A stretch of 36,747 nt of DNA from Willaertia magna (Eukaryota > Heterolobosea > Eutetramitea > Acrasida > Naegleriidae): positions 1-36,747 of the forward strand of contig CADWAF010000141.1 in assembly GCA_902984215.1 (NCBI GenBank), read 5' to 3'. The notes beneath the pieces are model-generated. The model was not told the DNA's origin, ran no database searches, and worked only from the letters and a program-made list of their open reading frames with translations. Of this stretch, positions 9,598 to 19,625 are shown in pieces (positions within the stretch are counted from its first letter, which is position 1; every line of letters begins with the position of its first letter). The translations under genes and the position numbers were made by a program.

Positions 9598-11025
9598 ATG
9601 CCAAAGAGTAGAGTATGCGAAGTTTTAATTGTCGGAGGAGGTTTAGCAGGTCTTGCTTGTGCTAATTATTTGAATGAAGTCGGTATGAATGATTTTTTAA
9701 TTGTTGATTCTGCAAATCGTTTAGGTGGACGTATTTATAGCGATACCGAACATGGTATTGAAATTGGTGCAGAATATGTTCATGGTGAAGGTTCTATGCT
9801 CTACGACATTTTGGTAAATAAGTTGGGAGTAAAACTAGACCTTTCTTTCGATTTTGGTGCAAACAATAACACTAAAGAACATGGTGTTGTTTATTTTGCA
9901 AGTAAGTAGTTTCACTGTGAAAATTTATAGACCTATACTTTACAATGTTATTTATGAACTTTTGTAGATGGACAAGTACTCACTGTTGACCACCCATTCG
10001 TTAAAAAGGCTTTTGGATATATTGATGAATTGTTTGAAGGTAAAGACTTAGAAGAAGATATGTCCCTTAAACAATATTTAGTTAAAAAAGGAGTACCAGA
10101 GGAATATCACGTCTTTATTGACTCATTAGTCGCAAAGACAAATGGTTGTTGTTTACTTACTCAAAGTGCAAGAGGTGCTCAAGAAGAAGCAAAGAAGGGT
10201 ATCTATGGTGAACGTAATTTCCAACTTAATGGTGACAGTTATATGGAGACAACTGTTGTTAAATATTTGAAGAGAAATATTTCCTTAAAGGATCAAGTAC
10301 TTTTAAACTATCAAGTACGTTCAATTGATTATACAGATAAGCAAATGATTAATGTTAATAATGGTGAGATTTTCTGTAACAAATTGGTGTTAACTGTACC
10401 TCTTTCAATGTTAAGAAACAATGCCATTCAATTCTCCCCTCAATTATCTCCATTAAAACAACATATTATTCAAAATATGTTACATATGCATGCAGGTATG
10501 AAGGTTGTATTAAGATATAAGAGACCTTTCTGGAGAGAATTACTTCCTGATGTTAATTTAATTTTATTAAGTGATGAAGATCCAATATTTGCTCAAATTT
10601 GGTTCCCTCATACAACCCAAGAAAAACATGATAAATATGGTTATTATTTAACAGGTTTTAGTACAAGTAATAAGACCGATAATGCTTTAATACTATCAAA
10701 CGAAGAAGTATCTCAAAAGCTTAGAAAATTAGTTCAAAAGGTTTTCAAACTTAATGATAACAATGATGGATTTATTGATGGTATTTCAAAGAATTGGTCT
10801 CACTTTACAACAATAGGTGGAGCATACAGTTATGCTCATGTTAGTGATGCTTCTAAGACACATTTTATTAAAGATGCTAGAGTAACCTTAGCTGAGCCAA
10901 TTGAAAATAGAATATTCTTTGCTGGTGAGGCTTATTGTGACTATGCTCCTGCCACTATTCATGGTTCAATGGAAACTGGTGTAAGAGTTGCAGAGTCTTT
11001 AGTTACAAGACAATCTAAATTGTAG
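9598..11025 (+). CDS. Polyamine oxidase-type FAD amine oxidase with peroxisomal SKL tail
   Basis: Exons are 9598-9901 and 9968-11025; the 66-nt intron runs GTAAGT...TTTTGTAG and restores frame, giving 453 residues. The N-terminus has the dinucleotide-binding motif IVGGGLAGLACA, the ribose-binding acid in FLIVDS, and then RLGGRIYSD, typical of monoamine/polyamine oxidases. The C-terminal FAD-binding segment is RIFFAGEAYCDYAPATIHGS, with GxxxxGxRVAESL after it. The enzyme should oxidise spermine, spermidine or their N-acetyl forms with release of hydrogen peroxide. The last three residues are SKL, a canonical type 1 peroxisomal signal, which fits an enzyme that makes peroxide. A lysine-specific demethylase is less likely because there is no SWIRM or tower domain. 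Confidence 0.92.
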
Positions 11026-11173
11026 ACCTTAAAATTATTTTTTCTAAAGTTCTAAAAACACAAAATTTTGTATGCAATAAAATTTATTGTAAACCTTAAA
11101 ATTATTACAACAACAAGTATTTTCACATTCAAATAAATAAATTGTGGAGAAATACAATATATACAAATAATGA

Positions 11174-12048
11174 TTAGAAACAATAACAAGTACTTGATTT
11201 CTTTCTTCTTGGAGAATTTTTAGGGGCTGATGAGTTTTCTTGGTTGTCTTGTAAGGTCACAATCATTGGAACTGTCTCCTTTTCTGTTTCAACTGGGTTA
11301 TGTTCAGATATTGTTGGAGATGATGTTTGTTGTTTCAGTTTTCTATTATTTAATTTTATTTTCTCTAAAACAGCCTCAGTAATTGTATCTGTAATTCCTT
11401 CTCCAGTAAGTGCACTACATGTACCAGTAACTACACTAAACCTTTCTTTATCAAATATTGTTTTTAATTCTTCAACTTGTTCATCGGTTGTATTCCTTGG
11501 TAAATCTATTTTGTTCCCTAACATTACACAAACACATTTATTGTCACCTTGCATTTGTTTTTGAAATTCTCTGTACCAACTTTCCACATGAAATAAAGAA
11601 TCTGCTTCAGAACAGTCATAAACAAAAACTATAATATCAGCTTGTTTATAATAAGCTCTATGAATAGATCTAAATCTTTCTTGACCTGCTCTATTCAAAT
11701 GTCAATATCAAATAATTAAGTTACTTACGTATCATAAATTGTCAATCTAACATTCTTATCATCAATTTTAATTATTCTAGAAACAAAATCTACAGCAACT
11801 GTTGGTGAAACTGAAGTAAAAGTATTATCAGTATATCTTTTTATTATACAAGTCTTTCCAACACCCTTTTCATATCAAAAATAATTAAAAAGTAGACCAA
11901 AAAGCAATCCCGATAAAAAAAATTAAATATTAAATTCCATTCTAATAAAACAAAACAGAAACAACAATCAACATACCATGTCTCCTACTAGACATACCTT
12001 CAAAGCAATGTCATAATCCATGCTATCCACATCATTCATTAAAGTCAT
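11174..12048 (-). CDS. Rab-family small GTPase
   Basis: Exons are 11977-12048, 11729-11865 and 11174-11690, with introns of 111 and 38 nt. The spliced product has 241 residues. The phosphate-binding loop GDMGVGKT (22-29) is split by intron 1, exactly between Met and Gly. Next come a switch I with SPTVAVDF, the switch II DTAGQERFRS (split by intron 2), GNKIDL for guanine, and SALTGEG where most Rabs have SAK. The residue before DTAGQ is Tyr instead of the Trp usual in Rabs. The tail is long (about 50 residues), basic near the end, and stops with CYCF, giving cysteines for prenylation. It would direct a vesicle-traffic step. I cannot assign a Rab number. The ATG at 12048 is the first in frame; a second lies three codons on. 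Confidence 0.9.
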
Positions 12049-12353
12049 TTTTTAAATTAATATTGTTTTTACTATTCATCAACAATCCTTACTCTTTGTG
12101 GCTTTTAACCTACCAACAACACTTTCAAACAATGAGGGTGTACACCCTCCATAAAATAATGGTAAACATGTTGTTGCCGAGTCAAAAGAAAGCTATTGTT
12201 TTTTGGTATATCTCAAAGTTTTTAAGAAACTGATAATTTACGATATTTTTAAAAATGGCGCCGTTAGAACGCATACGCCAAGCTTAGAGATGTCTGTCCT
12301 TTTGACAAAAGGTTCTAAAATGAAGGCTTTCCGATGACCGTGTTAAAAAAAAT
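12049..12353. promoter_or_regulatory. Divergent promoter region, Rab / CPBP protease
   Basis: The gap is 305 nt between divergent starts and is less AT-rich than most spacers. It contains an imperfect palindromic GGCGCC at about 12257 within aaaatggcgccgtt and a nearby acgcatacgcc. These GC-rich islands stand out, but I cannot name a factor for them. No RNA gene or coding frame was recognised. Confidence 0.4.
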
Positions 12354-13682
12354 ATGAAGAATAGAAAGAAGAATAATGATAAGAAACAGGTAGTGTCTTC
12401 CTCCGTATCATCGGAAAAGAGAGAAGAAATTACTGAAGAAGAATTAGAAGGAATGGAATTAACAAAAGAAGAAGAAGAAGAATTATTAAAAGAAGAACAA
12501 GAAGAAGAAAGAAAAAAATTAGAACAATCTGGTCAATCAGTTACCCCAGCTTGGACTAATTCTAAATGGCTTAAATATTTAGGTTTAGTTTTCCCTATAA
12601 TGCTTTCCTTTGGTGATGTAGTTTTATTCGTTTTTGAATATCTTTTCGCAAATACTATTATCCAAACTTTATTAGCATCTGTTTCTTTCTATAAATATAA
12701 AACACATTCATCTATTCATAAATGTGAATCTTGTCAATTAAGCTCTACTGGTAGTGAAACTTTTAATGAAGTATTAAATATGAATTGGAAAGAATGTATT
12801 TCATGTGTATTGTCACATGATCTTTCTTTATTATTATTAAATATCTTTTACGTCAGTGTTTGGGCATTTGGTATTTGTTATTATTTCACTTGGAGATATG
12901 GTGTTAATTTAAAGAAAATTAAGAAACCAAGTGCAAAAACTTTATTAGTTATTACAATGATAGGTGTAGGAATGGGTTTAATGATTTATTTCCAATATAA
13001 GAATAATGAATGGATTTATTCTTTATCTAACTTTAAGGAAATTAAAAGAGATGTAGAAAATCCATTTGGATTATTTGGAAGTAATGAAACGGTTGTTAAT
13101 TCTGAACCTAATTTAGAGGAAGATATGCAATCCTTTGAGGAAACACCAATAGCGGTGGGATCTACCCTTAATAACACTATGAATGACATTGAAGAAAGTA
13201 AAGTAGATTATTTAAAGATGATACAATTATTAATTGGAGCACCTATTGTTGAGGAGATTATATTAAGAGTTGTTTTAGTTCATATGTTTTTTAGAAGAAC
13301 TGGAAGACCAGTTATTAGTTTTATAATGACTAATTTATTATTTGCTGCTTTACATATTTTCTCAATGCAATCTAGTTGGAATGTTAGTAAAGTATATACT
13401 TATTTCCAAGTATTTTCTGGATTTATTATTGGAATGTTTTATAGTACAAGATATTATATTACTGAGAATTTATTAGAAAATGCTTTATTACACGTTGCAA
13501 ATAATATTTCAGCAATATTTATACCAATTACTTTAACTTTTAGTGATATTTATCCAAAGTATATTGTTCCAATTGCTCTTTCACTTTCTTTTTATATCGT
13601 GTTATTGGTATTGGATTTATGGTCAATTGTTAAATCTCCAACCAAGACAATAGTTCCCATAATACCAACTAAAAGAGATTAA
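12354..13682 (+). CDS. CPBP-family intramembrane metalloprotease
   Basis: The protein has 442 residues, a single exon, and an ATG at 12354. The first 60 residues are charged and glutamate-rich (cytosolic), followed by several membrane segments between about 74 and 215. The C-terminal half has the three CPBP/Rce1 motifs in order: EEIILR (Glu300, Glu301, Arg305), FAALH with His334, and HVANN with His380 and Asn384. In this family these form the active site; relatives include the CAAX prenyl protease Rce1 and bacterial ABI proteins. An acidic loop at about 240-285 precedes the catalytic part. It might process prenylated proteins such as the neighbouring Rab, but position alone is no evidence for that, and it may be a different CPBP subfamily from Rce1. 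Confidence 0.85.
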   Translation: MKNRKKNNDKKQVVSSSVSSEKREEITEEELEGMELTKEEEEELLKEEQEEERKKLEQSGQSVTPAWTNSKWLKYLGLVFPIMLSFGDVVLFVFEYLFANTIIQTLLASVSFYKYKTHSSIHKCESCQLSSTGSETFNEVLNMNWKECISCVLSHDLSLLLLNIFYVSVWAFGICYYFTWRYGVNLKKIKKPSAKTLLVITMIGVGMGLMIYFQYKNNEWIYSLSNFKEIKRDVENPFGLFGSNETVVNSEPNLEEDMQSFEETPIAVGSTLNNTMNDIEESKVDYLKMIQLLIGAPIVEEIILRVVLVHMFFRRTGRPVISFIMTNLLFAALHIFSMQSSWNVSKVYTYFQVFSGFIIGMFYSTRYYITENLLENALLHVANNISAIFIPITLTFSDIYPKYIVPIALSLSFYIVLLVLDLWSIVKSPTKTIVPIIPTKRD

Positions 13683-13732
13683 AATAAATATTTATTCAAT
13701 TTCTAAATATTTACTATCAAAATAATAAGGAG

Positions 13733-13990
13733 CTACATTTTTGTAAAAATTATATTCCAAATCATTGTAAATACAAAAAACAATAGAGTAGGTGTTGTCA
13801 CTATTTGGTTCCATAAGCAACCAACTACCAACTGTCTAATTTTGATTTTAAAATTATAATCTAATGGATATTGGAATTTACATTCTTTTTTAATATTTAA
13901 TAATAAATAATCATTTTCATTCTTTTGTTTTAATTCTGAATTATGATCTTTCCTTTCGGATTGTGATCTTTGTTTAGCATGTTCATCCAT
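13733..13990 (-). CDS. Small tail-anchored protein, unknown
   Basis: This 85-residue frame has an ATG in an A-rich context at 13990. The first 30 residues are charged and Gln/Asn/Lys-rich, then comes a basic middle, and residues about 60-80 form one hydrophobic segment (TTPTLLFFVFTMIWNIIF) ending with TKM. That is the shape of a tail-anchored membrane protein. I recognise no family. It lies only 38 nt downstream of the delta-tubulin stop on the same strand and 50 nt from the convergent CPBP gene. It may have its own transcript or may lie in the 3' UTR of the tubulin gene. No out-of-frame conflict exists. Confidence 0.55.
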   Translation of the reverse strand: MDEHAKQRSQSERKDHNSELKQKNENDYLLLNIKKECKFQYPLDYNFKIKIRQLVVGCLWNQIVTTPTLLFFVFTMIWNIIFTKM

Positions 13991-14028
13991 TTTTTAAAAT
14001 TTTACAAAAAGTTATTGTAATCACCAAA

Positions 14029-15354
14029 TTAAATTTGTTGATAATCAAATAAAATTTGTTCAACTTTACAAAACATATCTGTCATTTCTTCCTTTCCAAC
14101 CTTATATCTTTTATAATGATGAAGATAAGCATTACAATTATACATTTCAAAAGCCTTAACAATAGTTCTGTTCAATGGATTAATTACAGATTGACAATTA
14201 CTTAACATAAAAGCAGTTTTATCATAACCATTAAATCCAACATCTCTATTGACAAATATCTTCATCGCCTCTTGTGGAGGAATAAAAGAAGAATACAACT
14301 TTGGATGTAGAAATGGTTGTACATGTTGTTGATAATTAATTGTATTAATATCCTTCCCTCTTAATATCAATAAATTAGCAATTGACTTATTAATAACAGA
14401 ATCCCATCTTTTATCATTTACATTTACTTTCCAATTAATACATTCTTCAATTTTAGAATCTGCTATCATCATTTGATATAAATGTTTTAATAATCCATCC
14501 CAAATGAAATTACTGTAATCCTTAGCTCTGTTAGATATTTGAGGAATAATTCTTGAATTAATTAGTTTATAAGCAGGGTGACAACATAATTGTTGGATAG
14601 GATCTAATAATAATTGGTAATCACATCCATTTGTAAGGTTATCACAAGGTAAACAGAAACAAGACATGTGGTTGGCAATTACTCTATTCATATCTGAAAA
14701 GGAAGGGTTAGGAATACCAAGTAATCTTTTACAAGCTAAATCTAATTGATCATTCTCAAAAACTAATAAACCGTCAGAGTGTTCATATAACTTTTGTAAA
14801 GTGAGTAAGGCATTATAGTTTTGAACAATTACTTCTCCTGTAGCGTGAGGCCAAACGATTTGATTCATAATCATACAGTGAGGGAATTCATCTCTTACTA
14901 ATTGTGTCACAAAACAACCAACACCAGATCCAGTTCCTCCAGCCATACTTTGAAGCATTAAAAAACCTGATAAACTATCACAATGTTCTGCTTCTTTTCT
15001 TAATAATTCTAAAACATTTGCCTCTATTTTAGGTCCATGTTCATTATAGCCAAATGCCCAGTTATTAGCACTTCCACATTGTTTAAAGTAAATATTGTTG
15101 GTATCATACAAAAAACTTCCGTTATTATTACTTGTATTTACTACTTGGGTAATAACTTTTGGTTCCATATCTATTAATAAGGCTCTTGCTATCATACTAT
15201 TATTATTACCAGGTCTAAAGAAACAATCAAATGCATTTTCATCATAACTATTATCCTTCGTTGCTTGTAATTCCTTAGCCATCGCCTCAAAGAAAGAAAA
15301 TCCAACTTGATTTCCGCATTGCCCTATTTGCAAAGTAACAACATTATTGCTCAT
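14029..15354 (-). CDS. TUBD1: Delta-tubulin
   Basis: The protein has 441 residues and an ATG at 15354. The N-terminus VTLQIGQCGNQVGF and the GTP-binding GGTGSGVG loop (139-146) mark it as a tubulin. Divergence from alpha and beta is large, and the segments ATGEVIVQNYNALLTL, FIWDGLLKHLYQMMI and SIANLLILRGKD match delta-tubulin closely. Delta-tubulin is required for triplet microtubules in centrioles and basal bodies, so the organism should have basal bodies with triplets. The protein is a little shorter than human delta-tubulin (453). No introns are seen. Confidence 0.93.
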   Translation of the reverse strand: MSNNVVTLQIGQCGNQVGFSFFEAMAKELQATKDNSYDENAFDCFFRPGNNNSMIARALLIDMEPKVITQVVNTSNNNGSFLYDTNNIYFKQCGSANNWAFGYNEHGPKIEANVLELLRKEAEHCDSLSGFLMLQSMAGGTGSGVGCFVTQLVRDEFPHCMIMNQIVWPHATGEVIVQNYNALLTLQKLYEHSDGLLVFENDQLDLACKRLLGIPNPSFSDMNRVIANHMSCFCLPCDNLTNGCDYQLLLDPIQQLCCHPAYKLINSRIIPQISNRAKDYSNFIWDGLLKHLYQMMIADSKIEECINWKVNVNDKRWDSVINKSIANLLILRGKDINTINYQQHVQPFLHPKLYSSFIPPQEAMKIFVNRDVGFNGYDKTAFMLSNCQSVINPLNRTIVKAFEMYNCNAYLHHYKRYKVGKEEMTDMFCKVEQILFDYQQI

Positions 15355-15446
15355 TTTTATTGTTTTTACAATGATGATGAGATGATTGTTTTATCAAAAA
15401 GAATTTTTATTTTCATACTTTCATAATCTCTAGTGTTTACATGTAT

Positions 15447-17120
15447 TTAATGTTTCCATCTATTAAATAATTAGTAAAAACATAATAAATTAAAAACTTA
15501 CATTTTAAGTACTCTATCTTTTCCACCAGTTGCGGCTTTGTCACCACCAGGGGACCAATCGACAGCATAAACTTCGTCAAAGTGACCTGGTAAGTCATTC
15601 AATAATTGTTTTTTAGTAACATCCCACACTTTAGCAGTTGAATCTTTGCTGCCTGAAGCTAATAATCTACTGTCACCACTCCAACAACATTGATAAACGG
15701 CACCAACATGTCCTCTTAAGGAAGAAACAAATTTTCCAGTTTGAGCCTCCCATAATTTTACAGTTTTATCAAAAGATGCACTAGCAATTAATCTACCATC
15801 TGGAGAAAATTTAACTTGGTTGACTATTCCTTTATGACCAGTCATTCTAGCAACAGGTTTATCACTCTTCTCAGGTTCCCATAAGATTAAAGTAAAATCA
15901 TCAGAACCAGTAATTATTCTGATAGGTTGAGTTCCAAAAGTCTTTTTATACATTTCTAATAATTCTTGTCTTCTTTTTTCTTTTCCTTCATCATCTTCAG
16001 GTAAAGGCTCACAATTTTGATCAAAAGCTCCTCTTCTTAAAAAGTATTCAGTACTAACGGACATTGTGTTAACCCAATGTGAGTGACCTGTCAATACTTG
16101 CACACAAGCCTTAGTTTCAACATTCCAAACTCTTATTGTACAATCTTGAGAACAACTGTATAATAAATTATTTAAACCCCAAAATATACTTGTAACTCCC
16201 TTTGAATGACCTGAAAGAGTAAATTCCTTTTTACTTAATGCAGTATCCCAAATAATTATTGATCCATCTTTACTACAACTTGCCATTCTTCTACACCTTA
16301 TATCTGTTAAGAAAGGTTCCCAACTAATACCAGTTATCCATTTAGTATGACCTCTTAATACTTTACCAACTTTTTTACCGGTATCTCCATACCATATTTT
16401 AATATTATTATCTTTACCTCCAGATGCGACCTTCTTTGCATCAGGTGACCAAGCGACACATAAAACCCAACTTTCATGTCCCTTTAATGTATGGTGAGGC
16501 ATTTCAGTGTTTAAATCCCAAATTCTTACAGTATTATCACCTGAACCAGAGGCTAATAATTCACCATTTGGAGAGAAATGTACAGAAAGGATTGCTTCGG
16601 AATGTCCAGGTAAAGTAGAAGAACATCTAGTAACTGGTCTAACTTTAAATAAAGCTTGAGGATGATAAATAATTTTTAATGGAGCATCTTGTGTTGAAGC
16701 GAAATCAAATAGATTTTGTCTTTTCTCTAAAGCTTTTTGATTTTCTGTACTTAAAGTTTCCTTTAATGTTTTTAATAATGTTTCACGAACATTAGTTTGA
16801 ATTTCTTCACCATTTACAATAAAAGAATATGGTAATTCTTCCTCATTATCCAAAAATAAATTACTATTTAATAATTGATTTAATTGTACTTTAGAGAAGT
16901 TAGCATCAATTTCAACGGTTGTACCAGTTTTTTCATCATCAATTCCACTAACAAATTCAACAAAATATCTTCTTTCATTTTCTATACCTCCTTCTTGACT
17001 TGTTTCATTTTCCGATCCTTCAGGCTTTAATAATTTCGTTTCTTTTTCCAATAATGCCTTTTCTTCCTCTAAACGCTTTCGTTTTGCTGCTTGAACTTTT
17101 TTCTTCTGCAATAGTGGCAT
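15447..17120 (-). CDS. NLE1: Notchless / Rsa4, WD40 60S ribosome assembly factor
   Basis: The main exon is 15502-17120, followed by a 42-nt intron (15460-15501) and a 13-nt terminal coding exon (15447-15459); the protein has 543 residues. Read without splicing, the frame stops after LKM, but splicing gives LKIWKH, restoring the last WD repeat. A basic N-terminus is followed by the NLE ubiquitin-like domain (about 50-115, with GTTVEIDANFSKVQLNQLLN), which in yeast binds the MIDAS domain of the AAA protein Rea1. Eight WD repeats follow from about residue 165. It acts in late nuclear maturation of the pre-60S particle. The long insert between the fourth and fifth blades (FLRRGAFDQ region) is also seen in the family. 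Confidence 0.95.
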
Positions 17121-17316
17121 TTTTTATTGTGAACGAAAATATTCAAAAATTATTTGAACCTGATTTTACAAAATTTCAAAAACTTTGTGTTTAAGCCTGG
17201 TTTTAGGCTTTAAAATTAATTAACTTCTGTCCATGGAATTCTTATTGTCACATCTTTGGTTCTAGCGAAAGCAGGAATAGCATTTCGAAAATAAAAATTT
17301 TATTAATAAAAAAAAT
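17121..17316. promoter_or_regulatory. Divergent promoter region, NLE1 / UVSSA
   Basis: A 196-nt gap between start codons pointing apart, AT-rich close to both ATGs. I see no named factor site. Confidence 0.35.
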
Positions 17317-18741
17317 ATGCAAACCGGAGGTAATCTTTCCTCTCTGTTAAATCGGAAACAAAAAGAAAATAATAATAGTAAAAAACCAATCAATCAAAAA
17401 ACAAAATATGAAATAAATACTTTACTGTATAATAGTTGTTGTAAAAATGTAAAAGAAACTGAATTGTTTATTGAAGATGAAACTTTCCAAAAATTTAAAC
17501 AAATTGTAAAACAAGATGAAGCTTTCGTAGAAATTGCTTACAATCAACTATTACATAATATAATGAACAAAAATAATTCTAGTTATAGATATTTAGGATT
17601 ATTATTTATCAATGAATGTATGAAAAGTAAAAAATTTAGACAATTACTTTCTAATGAATTTAAATTATTCATCACCCTTGCTGTAACCGGTTCAGAACCA
17701 AATAAAACTGATAAATCTACAAAATCTTCAGCTAACGGTAGAAATAACGTATTTTTAAAAAACAGAAATTCTCGTTTAAATAACGGGGCCGCAGCGTTTG
17801 TACAGATTTTACCACCACCCGAAAGATCAGCATTTCAGTTAAGAACTAAGGCTTTAGAGTTTATAGAACAATGGAATGAAGTATATGGTAATCAATATGC
17901 TTCTATTAAAAGAGGTTATGAATATATAGAGAAGATTTGTAAATTACAATTTCCTAATTTAAGGAGACAATATACAGAGAGAGTGGAACGTGCTATTCAA
18001 AGACAAGAACATACACAACAATTATTGTTAAATAAATATAAGAAATTAAAAGAGAGTGAATTGGAAGAACAATTAATTTTAATTGAAGTGGTTATTAGAG
18101 AAACAAATTGTTGTTTGGATCAAATTGTTCCCACTTTTGATAATTTAATGAAAGATGTTATTGGAAAGGAAGATAACAATGAAGAAGAAAAAACAATTGT
18201 AGATGAAAATGATGAAGAATGGGAAGAAGTTGTAACAGAAAATAATGAAGAAGAAGAAAGTATGCCTACAGATCTTAGTGCAATGATGAATGATATAGGT
18301 ATATTAACAGCAGATTATGAAATTACAATAAGTTTAAAAGATATATTTGGGGATACTGTTGAAAATGTTGATAATAAAGTTTTATTTGAAATTTGTAAAG
18401 AAAATTTACGTGAAATTAAATTTAGTAAATTACCTGTATTGAAGGATTTTATGAGTACTTTAACAAAAGTTGAATTAAATGATCCTAATGAGATTAAGGA
18501 AAGACAGTTAATGTTACAAAGAATAATAGATTATAAAAATAAGTTACAAGAAATTGTAAGAAAATGTGAAGAATTAAAAATTGATATTTTACCGTCATTT
18601 AGAAAGAATGATAAATCTATGGAGGAAATTATTGAAAATGCAAGAAAGCATGAAGAGGAAGTAGCGGATGAAATAATCTCAAAGAGAAAATTGAAAATTC
18701 AAAATTCGCCTCAAACAAAAAAGAAAATGAAACGAAAATAA
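17317..18741 (+). CDS. UVSSA: UVSSA-like transcription-coupled repair factor
   Basis: The protein has 474 residues and no intron. The N-terminal helical VHS-like domain (about 30-205) ends in LPPPERSAFQLRTKALEFIEQW and YASIKRGYEYI, closely following the human LPPPREAAQRLRQ and YKKLALGYHFL segments. A coiled coil to about 280 leads to CLDQIVPTFDNLM, like human CFRLLVPFDF. Residues 299-305 read DEEWEEV, an acidic motif with an aromatic residue like those by which XPC and UVSSA hold the TFIIH p62/Tfb1 PH domain. In other eukaryotes UVSSA brings TFIIH and USP7 to stalled RNA polymerase II. The protein stops without the Cys-rich DUF2043 domain found in human UVSSA (709 residues) and ends in a basic tail that could be a nuclear signal. 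Confidence 0.85.
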   Translation: MQTGGNLSSLLNRKQKENNNSKKPINQKTKYEINTLLYNSCCKNVKETELFIEDETFQKFKQIVKQDEAFVEIAYNQLLHNIMNKNNSSYRYLGLLFINECMKSKKFRQLLSNEFKLFITLAVTGSEPNKTDKSTKSSANGRNNVFLKNRNSRLNNGAAAFVQILPPPERSAFQLRTKALEFIEQWNEVYGNQYASIKRGYEYIEKICKLQFPNLRRQYTERVERAIQRQEHTQQLLLNKYKKLKESELEEQLILIEVVIRETNCCLDQIVPTFDNLMKDVIGKEDNNEEEKTIVDENDEEWEEVVTENNEEEESMPTDLSAMMNDIGILTADYEITISLKDIFGDTVENVDNKVLFEICKENLREIKFSKLPVLKDFMSTLTKVELNDPNEIKERQLMLQRIIDYKNKLQEIVRKCEELKIDILPSFRKNDKSMEEIIENARKHEEEVADEIISKRKLKIQNSPQTKKKMKRK

Positions 18742-18907
18742 AATTAGTTAAAAACAAATTGATAAAATTTAGTATTACAACAAAATTAGCTGTATTCTTT
18801 TCAGTTTATTTACTTTTAAGGTAATTTAATATTATTACAAAGTTTATTGATTTAAAATAAGTGATAAAATTAGCAATACAGTTTTAAAAAATTAATAACA
18901 AAAAAAC

Positions 18908-19528
18908 ATGACTTCGAACTTGCAACAACAATTCTTTCAAATTTCTCATCCCACCCAAATAACAAAGAAGAATTATCAAAAAATTAAATTATTGTCAACA
19001 GTTTTTCAAGCACCAACCCTAGAGGAAGATGAATCTATTTTCAGTCTAAATTTTTCTCATTTCGAAGCAATTTTTGATAGGATTGAGTTGACCAAAGTAA
19101 AATTATCATTCCTTCCAAAACCATTTGTATTTTTAAATCTTTTAAGATACATTGAAGATAAATCGATACTTGTATTTCCCTATTGTCTAAAAGATCAGTT
19201 AGTATTATATGAAGGTCTTGGTATCGATTCAGATTATTTGGATTGTTTAGATCAAACTAGAGTACATCCCTCACTTCAAATAATATCAGGTATTGATTTT
19301 CAAGGAAGAAAAACTAATTTTTCATTAGTTTCTGAGGACAAAACATTGTTCTTGGCATTGGATGGAAAAAAGATAACAAAATGGAAATTTCAACTAGACG
19401 GCGCAATTACCTTTACCACAGAATCCTCTAAATACTATTTTCACGATTGTTTCTCTAATTTCGTTTGTATAGGTTTGGGAGATGTTATTCTAGAAACTTC
19501 TCGCAACACTGTTGGGAAATTTGTTTAA
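18908..19528 (+). CDS. Conserved-looking 206-residue protein, unknown
   Basis: A single-exon frame with an ATG at 18908 preceded by A-rich sequence. I do not recognise the family. Composition is that of a folded cytosolic protein: mixed beta-strand-like hydrophobic patches (LVFPYCLKDQLVLY, NFVCIGLGDVIL), several cysteines, no membrane segment and no low-complexity run. The frame is shorter than its neighbours and ends in a plain TAA. It sits between UVSSA and the large orphan on the same strand, with 166 nt upstream and 97 nt downstream. Codon use matches its neighbours, so it is likely to be expressed. Confidence 0.65.
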   Translation: MTSNLQQQFFQISHPTQITKKNYQKIKLLSTVFQAPTLEEDESIFSLNFSHFEAIFDRIELTKVKLSFLPKPFVFLNLLRYIEDKSILVFPYCLKDQLVLYEGLGIDSDYLDCLDQTRVHPSLQIISGIDFQGRKTNFSLVSEDKTLFLALDGKKITKWKFQLDGAITFTTESSKYYFHDCFSNFVCIGLGDVILETSRNTVGKFV

Positions 19529-19571
19529 GCTTAAGGTACAAATCTATTTAACATTAAATAGATTTTTTCAC

Positions 19572-19584
19572 TTTGGCGCTCAAA
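19572..19584 (+). promoter_or_regulatory. E2F-like site TTTGGCGCTCAAA
   Basis: The sequence TTTGGCGC is the classical half of an E2F/DP binding site, here followed by TCAAA. It lies 42 nt upstream of the start codon at 19626. In AT-rich spacer a GC-rich core like this stands out. The assignment is by motif only. Confidence 0.35.
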
Positions 19585-19625
19585 ACAGAATTGTAGAAAT
19601 AAATTAAATAAATAGTTAATAAATA

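Noticed and set aside
12049..12353. A tRNA or snoRNA in the GC-richer promoter region
   Set aside because: No cloverleaf, box C/D or H/ACA pattern could be built by eye.
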